Made by a program: the position numbers and the translations under genes. The notes below the pieces were generated by a model that did not search any database, was not told where the DNA came from, and was given only the letters and a program-made list of their open reading frames with translations. This document shows positions 8,005-16,998 of a stretch of 64,000 nucleotides of DNA, in pieces. Within the stretch, counting starts at the first letter, position 1; every line of letters begins with the position of its first letter. Origin of the DNA: Amycolatopsis camponoti (GTDB taxonomy: Bacteria > Actinomycetota > Actinomycetes > Mycobacteriales > Pseudonocardiaceae); NCBI RefSeq assembly GCF_902497555.1, contig NZ_CABVGP010000002.1, positions 2,306,501 to 2,370,500 of the forward strand, written 5' to 3'.

Positions 8005-9555
8005 GTGCGCATCGGCATCGACGTCGGCGGCACCAACACCGACGCTGTCCTGCTCGACGGCCGTCAGGTGCTCGCCTCGGTCAAGACCAGCACGACCGCG
8101 GACGTCACCTCGGGCATCGTCGCCGCGATCGACGGCCTGCAGCGGCAACGCGCGTTCGACCCGGCGGCGGTGCGGGCGGTGATGATCGGCACCACGCACT
8201 TCATCAACGCCCTCGTCGAGGCCCACCGGCTCGCGCCGACCGCGGCCGTGCGGCTGAGCCTGCCGGCCGGGGCGTCGCTGCCGCCGATGGTCGACTGGCC
8301 GCAGCGGCTCGTCGACGCGGTGTCGGGGCGCAGTTACCTGGTCCACGGTGGACACGAGTTCGACGGGCGGCACATCGCGGAGCTCGACGAGAGCGAGCTG
8401 CGCAAGGCCGCCGACGACATGGGGGAGGCCGGGGTGCGCAGCGTCGCCATCACCTCGGTCTTCTCCCCGGTCAACGCCGAGTTCGAGGCCCGCGCGGCGG
8501 AGATCATCGGCGCGCAGCTGCCGGACGTCGCGATCTCGCTGTCCCACGAGATCGGCCGGATCGGCTTGCTGGAAAGGGAAAACGCGACGGTGATCAACGC
8601 GGCGCTGCGGGAGCTGGCCGCGCACATCGTCGACGGGCTGTCCGCTTCGGTCACCGGCGCGGGCATCACCGCGCCGCTGTACCTGAGCCAGAACGACGGC
8701 ACGCTGATGGACGTCGACTTCGCCCGCCGCTACCCGGTGGCGACCTTCGCTTCGGGGCCGACGAACTCGATGCGCGGCGCGGCCGTGCTGTCCGGTTTGG
8801 ACACCTGCGCGGTGGTCGACGTCGGTGGTACGACGTCGGACGTCGGGGTGCTGCGGCAAGGCTTCCCGCGGGAAGCGACCACGGACGTCAGCGTCGCGGG
8901 GATCCGGACCAACTTCCGGATGCCGGACGTGCTGTCGATCGGCATCGGCGGCGGCAGCCGGGTGCGCGGCGACGCCGGGAACGTCACCGTCGGCCCGGAC
9001 TCCGTCGGCTACGAGCTGACGTCGAAGGCGCTCGTCTTCGGCGGGGACACGCTCACCGCGACCGACATCGCGGTCGCGGCGGGACGGGCCGACATCGGGG
9101 ACGCTTCGCTCGTGGCGCATTTGGACAAGGCGCTGGTCCGGGCGGCGCTCGACAAGATCGCCGCCGATGTGTCCGATGTGGTCGAACGGATGCGGACGTC
9201 CGCGGAGCCGTTGCCGGTCGTCGCCGTCGGCGGCGGTTCGGTGCTGCTGCCGGACGCACTCGCCGGGTGCGGCGAGGTGCGCCGGCCGGAGAACTACGCC
9301 GTGGCCAACGCGATCGGCGCGGCGATCGCCCAGATCGGCGGCGAGGTCGACCGCGTCTACGTGATCGAGCCCGGCCGCCGCGAAGCCGTCGTCGAGGAGG
9401 CGAAGCAGGAGGCCATCGACCGCGCGGTCGCCGCCGGCGCGTCGCCGGCGTCGGTCGGCATCGTCGACTTCGACGAGGTGCCCATCCCGTACCTGCCCGG
9501 CAACGCCACGCGCATCCGCGCCAAGGCCGTCGGCGACCTGCAGCTGGGGGCGTGA
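8005..9555 (+). CDS. Hydantoinase/oxoprolinase family protein (HyuA-type, short form)
   Basis: 516-residue ATP-dependent ring-opening hydrolase relative. The N-terminal nucleotide fold starts MRIGIDVGGTNTDAV (phosphate-1 loop, residues 6-15); a second actin-like motif VVDVGGTTSDVGVL lies mid-protein, followed by SIGIGGGSRVRG. It is shorter than classic ~690-residue HyuA and matches the short form usually found beside DUF917 genes. No HyuB is present. GGAGAG precedes the GTG start, and the stop overlaps the next ATG (TGATG). In the cytoplasm it probably hydrolyses an amide bond of a cyclic imide or a modified hydantoin. Confidence 0.9.
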   Translation: MRIGIDVGGTNTDAVLLDGRQVLASVKTSTTADVTSGIVAAIDGLQRQRAFDPAAVRAVMIGTTHFINALVEAHRLAPTAAVRLSLPAGASLPPMVDWPQRLVDAVSGRSYLVHGGHEFDGRHIAELDESELRKAADDMGEAGVRSVAITSVFSPVNAEFEARAAEIIGAQLPDVAISLSHEIGRIGLLERENATVINAALRELAAHIVDGLSASVTGAGITAPLYLSQNDGTLMDVDFARRYPVATFASGPTNSMRGAAVLSGLDTCAVVDVGGTTSDVGVLRQGFPREATTDVSVAGIRTNFRMPDVLSIGIGGGSRVRGDAGNVTVGPDSVGYELTSKALVFGGDTLTATDIAVAAGRADIGDASLVAHLDKALVRAALDKIAADVSDVVERMRTSAEPLPVVAVGGGSVLLPDALAGCGEVRRPENYAVANAIGAAIAQIGGEVDRVYVIEPGRREAVVEEAKQEAIDRAVAAGASPASVGIVDFDEVPIPYLPGNATRIRAKAVGDLQLGA

Positions 9556-10625
9556 TGCGCGAGATCACTTCGGACGACCTCGGCGACATCGCGCGCGGCG
9601 CGGCGATCCTCGGCACCGGCGGCGGGGGCGACCCGTACATCGGCCGGTTGCTCGCGCTGTCCGCGGTCCGCTCGCACGGTTCGGTACCGCTGGTTCCCCT
9701 CTCCGAGGTGCCGGACGACGCCGTCGTGCTGCCTGTGGCGATGATGGGCGCACCCACGGTGATGGTCGAGAAGCTGCCGTCGGCCGAGCAGGTCGGGCTC
9801 GCGGCGCGCACGCTCGCCGCGTACCTCGGCAAGGAGCTGACGCACATCGCGTGCGCCGAGGCGGGCGGGGTCAACTCGCTCATCCCGGTCGTCGCGGCCG
9901 CCCAGCTGGGGCTTCCGCTGGTGGACGCGGATGGCATGGGCCGCGCGTTCCCCGAGCTGCAAATGGTTTTGCCGACTTTGTACGGCATCCGCGCGACCCC
10001 GATGTCCATCGCGGACGAGAAGGGCAACCGCGGGGTACTGGACACAGTGGACAACCGCTGGGCCGAGCGGCTGGCCCGGTCGGCGACCATCGACATGGGC
10101 TGCTCGGCGATGATCAGCAACTACGCGATGTCCGGGACGCAGGCCCGGGAGTCGCTGGTGCCCGGCACGCTGAGCCTGTGCGCCGAGCTGGGCGCACTGG
10201 TCCGGGCCGCTCGTTCGGAAAACGCCGATCCGGTCGAGCGGGTCGTCTCCCGCCTGGGTGGGCGACGGCTGTTCAGCGGCAAGGTCGTCGACGTCGCCCG
10301 CCGGACGGTGACCGGGTTCGCCCGTGGCGAGGCCCGCCTGTCCGGGATGGACGGTGACGAAGGAGCCGAGCTGGTGCTGCGGTTCCAGAACGAGCACCTG
10401 GTGGCCGAGCGCGACGGCGTCGTCGAGGCGTCGGTGCCCGACCTGATCTGCACGCTGGAACGCGAGACCGGGGAAGCCGTCACGACCGAAGGCCTGCGGT
10501 TCGGCCAGCGCGTCACGGTCATCGCCGCGCCCGCCGACCCGCGCTGGCACACGCCGGAGGGGATCGCGCTCGCCGGGCCGCGGTACTTCGGCTACGACAT
10601 CGACCCGATCGGAGTCGCCGGGTGA
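9555..10625 (+). CDS. DUF917 protein, copy A (S-methyl-thiohydantoin desulfurase-like family)
   Basis: 356-residue cytoplasmic protein with full DUF917 signatures: ILGTGGGGDPYIGRLL at the N-terminus, GGVNSLIPV, and LPLVDADGMGRAFPELQM. From memory, the family includes an S-methyl-thiohydantoin desulfurase of ergothioneine-related degradation and is often linked to HyuA proteins. The ATG overlaps the HyuA stop and the stop overlaps the next GTG, so translation is coupled. Together with copy B it may form a hetero-oligomer. The reaction here is inferred, not shown. Confidence 0.88.
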   Translation: MREITSDDLGDIARGAAILGTGGGGDPYIGRLLALSAVRSHGSVPLVPLSEVPDDAVVLPVAMMGAPTVMVEKLPSAEQVGLAARTLAAYLGKELTHIACAEAGGVNSLIPVVAAAQLGLPLVDADGMGRAFPELQMVLPTLYGIRATPMSIADEKGNRGVLDTVDNRWAERLARSATIDMGCSAMISNYAMSGTQARESLVPGTLSLCAELGALVRAARSENADPVERVVSRLGGRRLFSGKVVDVARRTVTGFARGEARLSGMDGDEGAELVLRFQNEHLVAERDGVVEASVPDLICTLERETGEAVTTEGLRFGQRVTVIAAPADPRWHTPEGIALAGPRYFGYDIDPIGVAG

Positions 10626-11716
10626 GCTGGACCCTGACCGAGGCCGATCTGCCCGACCTCGCCCGCGGCGCCGCCGTGCTCGGTACCGGCGGCGGCGGTG
10701 ACCCGTACGTCGGCCGGCTGCTCGTGCGCGAGGCGATCCGCGAGCACGGGCCGATCACGATCCTCGACCCGTCCGAAGTGGACGACGACGCGCTCGTGAT
10801 CCCGACCGCCCAGATGGGCGCGCCGACCGTCGTGCACGAGAAGCTGCCCAACGGGTCCGAGCCCGTGCTGGCCCTGCGGACGCTGGAGAAGCACCTCGGT
10901 CGGCGCGCCGACGCGACCATGCCGATCGAGTGCGGGGGCATCAACTCGATGATCCCGCTGGTGGTCGGCGCGCGGCTCGGGCTGCCGGTCGTCGACGCCG
11001 ACGGCATGGGCCGGGCGTTCCCGGAGCTGCAGATGGAGACGTTCGGCGTCTACGGCGTGACCGGGTCCCCGATGGCGATCGGCGGCGAACGCGGCGAGAC
11101 GACGGTGATCGACACCGGCGCGGACAACAAGCGGATGGAGTGGCTGGCCCGCGGCGTCACCATCCGGCTGGGCGGCGTGGCGCACATCGCCGAGTACGCG
11201 ATGAGCGGCGCCGACGTCAAGCGGACCGCCGTGCCGCAAACGCTTTCGCTGGCGCTGACCGTGGGCCGGACGATCCGGTCGGCTCGTGAACGCAACGAGG
11301 ACCCGGTTTCCCGACTGGCCGCCGCGCTGGTCGAAACGCCGTACCAGCACCTGCGGGTGCTGTTCAGTGGCAAAGTGTCCGATGTGGAGCGGCGGACCGA
11401 GGCGGGCTTCGCCCGCGGACGCGCCGCGGCGGTGTCGTTCGACGGCTCGAGCAAGCTGGAGATCCTGTTCCAGAACGAGAACCTCCTGGCCACTGTGGAC
11501 GGTTCCGTGCGGTGCGTGGTGCCCGACCTGATCTGCGTGCTGGAGGCGGCGACCGCCGAGCCGATCACCACCGAGACGCTGCGGTACGGCCAGCGCGTCA
11601 CGGTCGTCGGCATTTCGACGCCGGCGCTGATGCGCACGCCGGAGGCCCTCGACATCTTCGGCCCCGGCGCGTTCGGGCTGCCTCATCCTTTCGTCCCGGT
11701 CGAGGAGATCGGATGA
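10622..11716 (+). CDS. DUF917 protein, copy B
   Basis: 364 residues, clearly paralogous to copy A and collinear with it (VLGTGGGGDPYVGRLL, CGGINSMIPL, LPVVDADGMGRAFPELQM, and a shared C-terminal FQNEN..VPDLIC region). The GTG start overlaps the previous stop (GTGA) and its own stop overlaps the ATG of the SDR (ATGA), so it sits in the middle of a translationally coupled operon. The two intact copies side by side suggest two subunits or two successive steps on related substrates. Confidence 0.88.
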   Translation: MSWTLTEADLPDLARGAAVLGTGGGGDPYVGRLLVREAIREHGPITILDPSEVDDDALVIPTAQMGAPTVVHEKLPNGSEPVLALRTLEKHLGRRADATMPIECGGINSMIPLVVGARLGLPVVDADGMGRAFPELQMETFGVYGVTGSPMAIGGERGETTVIDTGADNKRMEWLARGVTIRLGGVAHIAEYAMSGADVKRTAVPQTLSLALTVGRTIRSARERNEDPVSRLAAALVETPYQHLRVLFSGKVSDVERRTEAGFARGRAAAVSFDGSSKLEILFQNENLLATVDGSVRCVVPDLICVLEAATAEPITTETLRYGQRVTVVGISTPALMRTPEALDIFGPGAFGLPHPFVPVEEIG

Positions 11717-12423
11717 GCTTGGCCGGGAAGCACGTCGTGATCGTCGGTGGCGGGTCGGGCATCGGGCTGGAGGTGGCCCGGCGTTCGGCCGCGGCGGGCG
11801 CTTCGGTCCACCTAGGCGGGCGTACCCAGGCTCGGCTGGCCGCCGCGGCCGAGCCTCTCGGGGCGACGTGGCAGGTCGTCGACAGCACCGACCAGGACTC
11901 CCTGGCCGCGTTCTTCGGTGCCGTCGACCGCGTCGACCATCTCTTCACGCCCGGCGCGTCCTACACGGTCGGGCCGCTGCGGGAGCTGAGCGACGAGGAC
12001 GCGGCCAGCCCGTTCGTGACGAAGTTCTGGGGCCAGTACCACGCCGTCAAGCATGCGGTGCCGCGACTGGCTCCCGACGCGTCCATCGTGCTGATGTCCG
12101 GGGCGGCGAGCGTCCGGCCGCCGGGCGCGGCGCCCGCGTACGTCGCCTGCAACGCGGCGGTCGAAGGTCTCGGGCGGGGGCTGGCGGTCGAGCTGGCGCC
12201 GGTCCGGGTGAACGTCGTCGCGCCGGGGACCATCGACGGGAACCTGTGGGCGGGGCGGCCGGCCGACGTGCGGGAGGCGAGTTTCGACCAGTACTCGCGG
12301 GACACGCTGCTGCACCGCGTCGGGAAGGAGTCCGAAGTGGCCGATGCCGTGCTGTACCTGTTCGGCAGCACCTACACGACCGGGTCGACGCTCTACCCCG
12401 ACGGTGGCTACACCCTGCACTGA
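11713..12423 (+). CDS. SDR-family protein with YxxxN in place of YxxxK
   Basis: 236-residue short-chain dehydrogenase fold. The cofactor loop VGGGSGIG lies at residues 9-16 and the C-terminal YPDGGYTLH is typical of the family. At the active site the sequence is LMSGAAS followed by YVACN, so the conserved Lys of YxxxK is Asn. Lys normally binds the nicotinamide ribose and lowers the Tyr pKa, so activity may be altered or low. It is coupled by ATGA overlap to copy B of DUF917, so it most likely acts on an intermediate of the same pathway or as a cofactor-binding partner. Confidence 0.85.
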   Translation: MSLAGKHVVIVGGGSGIGLEVARRSAAAGASVHLGGRTQARLAAAAEPLGATWQVVDSTDQDSLAAFFGAVDRVDHLFTPGASYTVGPLRELSDEDAASPFVTKFWGQYHAVKHAVPRLAPDASIVLMSGAASVRPPGAAPAYVACNAAVEGLGRGLAVELAPVRVNVVAPGTIDGNLWAGRPADVREASFDQYSRDTLLHRVGKESEVADAVLYLFGSTYTTGSTLYPDGGYTLH

Positions 12424-12444
12424 GCTCGTCTACTGTGGTCAGTC

Positions 12445-13512
12445 ATGCGCATCACCGCTGGTGACGTGGCCGCCCTCGAACGCGGGGTGGCCCTGCTCGG
12501 GTCCGGCGGCGGCGGGGACACGGTCACCGCCGCCGTGCTGCTGCGCCGGTTGCTCTCCGACGGCCGCGCGCTGGAGGTTTCGGCGGTGGCCGAGCTGGCG
12601 CCGTCGGCCGGGGTGGTGCCGATCGGGGTCGTCGGCGCGACGGCGGCGTTCACCGAGAAGCTGCCGGGCGGCGGGGAGTTCTCGGCCGCGGTGGCCGCCG
12701 TCGAACGCTGGACCGGCGAACGCGCGGACGCGCTGATGTCCATCGAGATCGGCGGGCTCAACGGGCTGCTGCCCATGGTCGTGGCCGACCAGCTCGGGCT
12801 GGGGTACGTCGACGCGGACCTTTCGGGCCGGGGGCTGCCCCGGCTCGACCAGTTCTCGGTCGCCGCGACCGGCCGCGGGGTCGCGCCGGCGGCGCTGGCC
12901 GAGCCCGGCGGGCAGGTCGTGGTGCTGGCGGCCGGGTCGGACGCCGTGATCGAGCGGGGCACCCGGGCGTTCCTGGCCGGTTCCGGCGGCTGGGCGGCGT
13001 TCGCGCTGGCCCCGATCCCGGCCGGCGAGCTGGCCGGGTGCTCGGTGCCGGGCACGACGAGCGGCGCGTTGGACCTGGGCCGCCGCGTGCTGGCGGTGGG
13101 GGAGAGCCCGCCGCGAGACGCGCTCTCGGCGGCGCTGAAGGGCTCGGTGCTGGCGCGCGGGAGGGTCCTGGAGGTGGCGCGGCACCTCGGTCCGGGGCAG
13201 CACGGCAGCCCGGGGTTCGGCCGCGGCAGCGTCACCCTGGCCGACCACCGCGACGGCGCACTGCTCCGGCTGGAGATGGAGAACGAGTACCTGCTGGCGC
13301 TGCGCGACGGGGCGCCGGTGGCATCGACGCCGGACGTGCTGTCGGTGCTGGACCACCGCACGGGGGTCCCGGTGCCGTGCGACGCGATCCGCGCGGGGGT
13401 GGAGGTGGACGTGGTCCGGTTGACGGCGGCGCCGTTCTGGACGGACCCCCGGTGGCTTCCGGTGGTGCGGCCCAGGGCGTACGGCATCGACTGCGACCCG
13501 GTGGGGGCGTGA
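12445..13512 (+). CDS. DUF917 protein, copy C, diverged
   Basis: 355-residue third paralogue. It keeps the N-terminal glycine loop (LLGSGGGGDTVTAAVLL), the GGLNGLLP element and the C-terminal region, but the central signature DADGMGRAFPE of copies A and B is replaced by DADLSGRGLPR. The changed residues lie in the most conserved block, suggesting loss or change of catalysis. A 21-bp gap separates it from the SDR, so it belongs to the same transcription unit but is not translationally coupled. The start is an ATG with weak ribosome site. Confidence 0.82.
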   Translation: MRITAGDVAALERGVALLGSGGGGDTVTAAVLLRRLLSDGRALEVSAVAELAPSAGVVPIGVVGATAAFTEKLPGGGEFSAAVAAVERWTGERADALMSIEIGGLNGLLPMVVADQLGLGYVDADLSGRGLPRLDQFSVAATGRGVAPAALAEPGGQVVVLAAGSDAVIERGTRAFLAGSGGWAAFALAPIPAGELAGCSVPGTTSGALDLGRRVLAVGESPPRDALSAALKGSVLARGRVLEVARHLGPGQHGSPGFGRGSVTLADHRDGALLRLEMENEYLLALRDGAPVASTPDVLSVLDHRTGVPVPCDAIRAGVEVDVVRLTAAPFWTDPRWLPVVRPRAYGIDCDPVGA

Positions 13513-13794
13513 TGGCCCGGCGGTGGCGGGTCGGTCCGGAGACCGCGGTGAGCCGGCTGTGGTGAGCCGGGCGCGGGTGCTTGCGCAGCGTGGAGTCTGG
13601 CCTCGCGCCTGGCGGCCTGTCGTGAGTCGGCGGGTGTTTGGGGAGGCCGGGTACCGCGCGATGCGTGGCCTCAGCCGGTTGGGTGGGGGTCCGGTGAGCG
13701 TGCGGTGGGTGCTTGTGCGGGTGGGGTGTGACCTCGCGACCGGCCGGGCCGCCCCGGGCCGGCCGGTGTGCGGCACCAACCGGGCGGGGCTCCC
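13513..13794. other. Intergenic region, no convincing gene
   Basis: A 282-bp gap between DUF917 copy C and the PucR gene. A 91-codon frame is open across most of it but has no recognisable domain, no good ribosome site and atypical T-rich codons. Short imperfect direct repeats (GTGAGCCGG motifs; CGGGTGCTTG / GGGTGCTTGTGCGGG) are visible. It may hold the PucR promoter. Confidence 0.5.
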
Positions 13795-15273
13795 ATGAGC
13801 CTGCGGCGGGTGCTCGCTCTTCCCGGGTGGGCGGAGCACGTCCGGCTCCTCGCCGGCTCGGCGGGGCTGGACCGTCCACTCGCGACGGTTCAGGCCACTT
13901 TGGACGCTTCGCACCTCCCCGCCGCCGGGGAGCTGACCGTTGTCGCCCGCCCGGTCGCCGGGACCGACTGGCAGATCGATGCCCTGCTGCGACGCTGTGC
14001 CGACGTCGGCGCCACCGGGGTGCTGCTGCCCAGCGCCGAGCCGCTCGCCGCGTCGCGGCTGCTTGCCGATCGGCTTGCCGTGCCGCTGCTGACCACCGGT
14101 GCGCCGCCGCTGGATCTGCTCGTCGAGGCCCGGCTGCTGCTCGCGGCCCCCGAACTCGACCGGGCCGACCTGCTGCTCGCCACCCACCGCGCCCTCGGGG
14201 ACCGGCTGCGGCCGCCCGAAGAGGTCGTCGCCGTGCTGCGGCGGCTGCTGCGGTCGTCCGTCGCGGTGCTCGACGACCGCGGGGTGCCGCTCGCCGGCGA
14301 GGTCACCGGGCACGTCCGGCTGGACGAGGCCGTGCCGCAGCGGACCGACACCGACGGCGCCGTCTTCCTGGCCCACCCCGTGCTGCTGCAGCGTCCGGCG
14401 ATGTGGCTGGCGGCCGAGCTGCGGGGGACCGAAACCGCGCGGGCCGACGTCGTGCCGCCCGCGCTCGCCGTGGCCGCCGGGGCGCTGCAGCGCTGGCTGC
14501 TCGCCAACCGCCTCGAACTCGAACGGGACGCGCGGTCGCGCACGGCGTTGCTCGGCGACCTGCTGCGCCTGGACACCGAGCCGGGCGCGGACCTGCGCCG
14601 TCGCGTCGCCGACGCCGGGTGGCGGCTCGGCGGCTGGCACGTCGGGCTGCACATCGGCGTCCCGGCGACCGTCGACACCGTGGCGCGCACGCAGGAGGTC
14701 ATGCGGGCGCTGGACGTCGAGGCGGTCGTCGTCGAGCACGGCGACGGCTGGACCGGCTGGGTCACCTTCGACCACGAACCCACGGCGGAACGCGTGCGCT
14801 CCCTCGCGACCCGGCTCCAGACGGCGCACCGGGCGCTGCGCCTGGGCGCGCACATGGGAGTGGGGCGGCCGCACCCGCGGCCGGACGGGCTCGCGGCGAC
14901 CGTGGCGGAGGCACTCGACGCGGCCCGCCTCGCCGCGACCCGGCCCGAGACGGGCCACTTCCTCCACGTCGACCAGCTCGGCATGGCCCAGCTGCTGCTC
15001 GAATGGACCCGCACGGACACGTTCGAACCGGCGGCGCGGGCTTTGGTCGCACCGCTGCGCTCGGTGCCGGGTGACCTGGTCCGGACTCTCGCGGCCTACC
15101 TCGACGCGGAGTCGTCGATCGCCGAGACCGCCACGGTGCTGGGCGTGCACCGCAACACCGTGGCGGCCCGGATCGCGCGGATCGAGCAGCTGCTGGGGGT
15201 GGACCTGTCCCGCCCGGACGAGAGGCTGGCGCTGCACCTCGCGTCCCGGGCGGTCATCCTTTCCGACGAGTGA
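13795..15273 (+). CDS. PucR-family transcriptional regulator
   Basis: 492 residues. The N-terminal half has the purine-catabolism-regulator layout (RVLALPGWAEHVRLLAGSAG at the start, then VGATGVLLPSAEPLAASRLLADRLAVPLL), a GGDEF-like central part, and the C-terminal PucR helix-turn-helix (SIAETATVLGVHRNTVAARIARI, about residues 442-465). The ATG at 13795 is preferred; an upstream frame extension to 13768 has no homology look. PucR regulators commonly control uptake and breakdown of nitrogen heterocycles, matching the permease-HyuA-DUF917 genes just upstream. The stop abuts the convergent secreted-protein gene with no gap. Confidence 0.9.
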   Translation: MSLRRVLALPGWAEHVRLLAGSAGLDRPLATVQATLDASHLPAAGELTVVARPVAGTDWQIDALLRRCADVGATGVLLPSAEPLAASRLLADRLAVPLLTTGAPPLDLLVEARLLLAAPELDRADLLLATHRALGDRLRPPEEVVAVLRRLLRSSVAVLDDRGVPLAGEVTGHVRLDEAVPQRTDTDGAVFLAHPVLLQRPAMWLAAELRGTETARADVVPPALAVAAGALQRWLLANRLELERDARSRTALLGDLLRLDTEPGADLRRRVADAGWRLGGWHVGLHIGVPATVDTVARTQEVMRALDVEAVVVEHGDGWTGWVTFDHEPTAERVRSLATRLQTAHRALRLGAHMGVGRPHPRPDGLAATVAEALDAARLAATRPETGHFLHVDQLGMAQLLLEWTRTDTFEPAARALVAPLRSVPGDLVRTLAAYLDAESSIAETATVLGVHRNTVAARIARIEQLLGVDLSRPDERLALHLASRAVILSDE

Positions 15274-16998
15274 CTAGTCGTCGTCCCCGCCGCCGGTCAC
15301 GTTGCCGATGCTGGCGGGGACGCCCTTGATCATGTCGATGACGGTCTTCCCGGCCAGGCCCGACTTCCCGAACCACGGGTCGGTCATGATCTTGATGGCC
15401 GACTCGAACTTCTCGGCGCCTTCCTTGCCGAAGACCTTGCCGAGCTGCTCGACCGAGAAGTTGTTGATCTTGTCGAACTTCGCCATGATCTCGGGCGTGA
15501 CCCCGTCCACCTTGGACAGCTTGTCCTTGATGACCGCGGTCATCTGATCGGTGAACGGCTTGTGCGGCTTGGGATCCGGAGTGGCCGACGTCGGCGTGGA
15601 GTCCGGCTTCGGCTCCGGCGTGGTGTCGGGCTTCGGTTCCGGCGTGGTCGAGGATGACGACGGCGCGGGTTCCGGCTTCGGCTCGGGCGTGGCCGAGGAC
15701 GGCTTCGGCTCGGGGGTGGCGTCGGGCTTGGGCTCGGGCTTGGGCTCCGGGGTCGCCGAAGACGACGACGGTTCGGGCTTCGGCTCCGGTTTCGGGTCCG
15801 GCTTGGGCTCGGGGGTGGTGTCGGGCTTGGGCTCGGGCTTCGGTTCCGGTGTGGTCGAAGACGACGACGGCGCGGGTTCCGGCTTGGGCTCGGGCGTGGT
15901 GTCGGGCTTGGGTTCCGGTGTGGTGTCGGGCTTGGGCTCCGGCTTGGGTTCCGGGGTGGCCGACGACGGTGTGGTGTCGGGCTTCGGCTCCGGTGTGGTG
16001 TCCGGCTTGGGCTCGGGCTTCGGTTCCGGCGTCGTCGAGGAGGACGACGGCGCAGGTTCCGGTTTCGGTTCGGGCTTGGGTTCCGGTTTCGGTTCGGGCT
16101 TGGGCTCGGGCTTCGGCTCGGGCGTCGCCGAGGAGGGCTTCGGCTCGGGCGTCGCGTCCGGCTTCGGCAGGGGCATCGCGTCCGGCTTGGGGGTCGGGGT
16201 CGGGGTCAGGCTGCTCGTCGGGGGCTTCGCCGCCGCCAGGTCGTCGCCCGCCTTGCCCATCTTCGCCAGCGCCTGGACCAGGTCGCCCAGCTTGCGGCCC
16301 AGCTGGACCAGCTTCGCACCGATCTTGCCCAGCGCCGTGGCCACCGTGCCGATCGTCGTGCCGATGAAGATCGCGATCGACGCGCCGAACGTCACCGGGG
16401 CCAGGGCCGCCGCGATCAGGGCGCCCTTGATGATCGTCGCCAGCAGCATCGCGATCAGGTCGCGGAAGATGCCGCGGAACGCGCCGACGATGCCGCCGGC
16501 GATCTTCATGTTCTTGCCGGCCTGGTCGAGGTACCCGCCGAGGGAGTTCAGCTGCTCGGTGACCGCGTCCATGTCCTTCTTGAACTGGTCCGCGGCGTTG
16601 CCGGACCAGTCCTTCATGAGCGTTTCGATCGCCGTCTGGTGGTCCGTCGACCACTGTTCCAGCTTCTTCTTCTCGGCCGAGAGCGCCTCGGCGGCCGCGT
16701 TGATGCCGATGGGGTCGCCCATCAGGATGTCCAGCGGCCACCGCAGGATCGTGATGTGCTCGATGAGCCAGCCGATCCCGGCGGTCAGCAGGCTGCCGAT
16801 GGGGTCCAGCACGAGACCGATGGTCTCCAGCGCCATGCCCGCCGAGCCGATGCCGATCGCGACCTTGTCGTTCTCCTTGCGCGCCTTGTCCAGGCCGACC
16901 GCGGCCTCGAAGAACCCGGCGCCGGCGGAGGCGTTGTCGCTGTTGAAGAGTTCGGAGCCGTGGAGGCTGACGTCCTTGCTCTTGTAGTCGTCGCCCAC
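15274..16998 (-). CDS. Large WXG-type protein with EPKP repeats, putative type VII secretion cargo
   Basis: 574 residues in three parts. Residues 1 to ~260 are helical with a WSG motif near residue 132 ([15 protein letters not shown]) and two hydrophobic segments (about 45-70 and 185-220). Residues ~265-480 are a low-complexity ([18 protein letters not shown]) linker. The last ~95 residues form a soluble domain ([17 protein letters not shown] to [10 protein letters not shown]). The GTG start shares its G with the TAG of the EspC-like gene upstream, so expression is coupled. Architecture fits a surface or secreted ESX-associated protein whose proline repeat crosses the cell wall. No enzyme signature is visible in the C-terminal domain. 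Confidence 0.75.
   Translation of the reverse strand: MGDDYKSKDVSLHGSELFNSDNASAGAGFFEAAVGLDKARKENDKVAIGIGSAGMALETIGLVLDPIGSLLTAGIGWLIEHITILRWPLDILMGDPIGINAAAEALSAEKKKLEQWSTDHQTAIETLMKDWSGNAADQFKKDMDAVTEQLNSLGGYLDQAGKNMKIAGGIVGAFRGIFRDLIAMLLATIIKGALIAAALAPVTFGASIAIFIGTTIGTVATALGKIGAKLVQLGRKLGDLVQALAKMGKAGDDLAAAKPPTSSLTPTPTPKPDAMPLPKPDATPEPKPSSATPEPKPEPKPEPKPEPKPEPKPEPAPSSSSTTPEPKPEPKPDTTPEPKPDTTPSSATPEPKPEPKPDTTPEPKPDTTPEPKPEPAPSSSSTTPEPKPEPKPDTTPEPKPDPKPEPKPEPSSSSATPEPKPEPKPDATPEPKPSSATPEPKPEPAPSSSSTTPEPKPDTTPEPKPDSTPTSATPDPKPHKPFTDQMTAVIKDKLSKVDGVTPEIMAKFDKINNFSVEQLGKVFGKEGAEKFESAIKIMTDPWFGKSGLAGKTVIDMIKGVPASIGNVTGGGDDD
15565..16215. repeat. EPKP-encoding repetitive DNA
   Basis: About 650 bp of tandem and interspersed near-repeats inside the large WXG-type gene, coding for [14 protein letters not shown] and [11 protein letters not shown] units. 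One longer block ([20 protein letters not shown]) occurs twice. Such DNA is prone to copy-number change, so repeat length may differ between strains. Confidence 0.85.

Noticed and set aside
6729..10625. A 1298-codon open frame on the plus strand overlapping the permease and HyuA genes
   Set aside because: The part before base 9555 is Arg/Gly/Pro-rich shadow sequence of the permease and HyuA genes; only the last part is the true DUF917 copy A.
13523..13798. A 91-codon open frame before the PucR gene
   Set aside because: No ribosome site, no domain, and composition unlike neighbouring genes.
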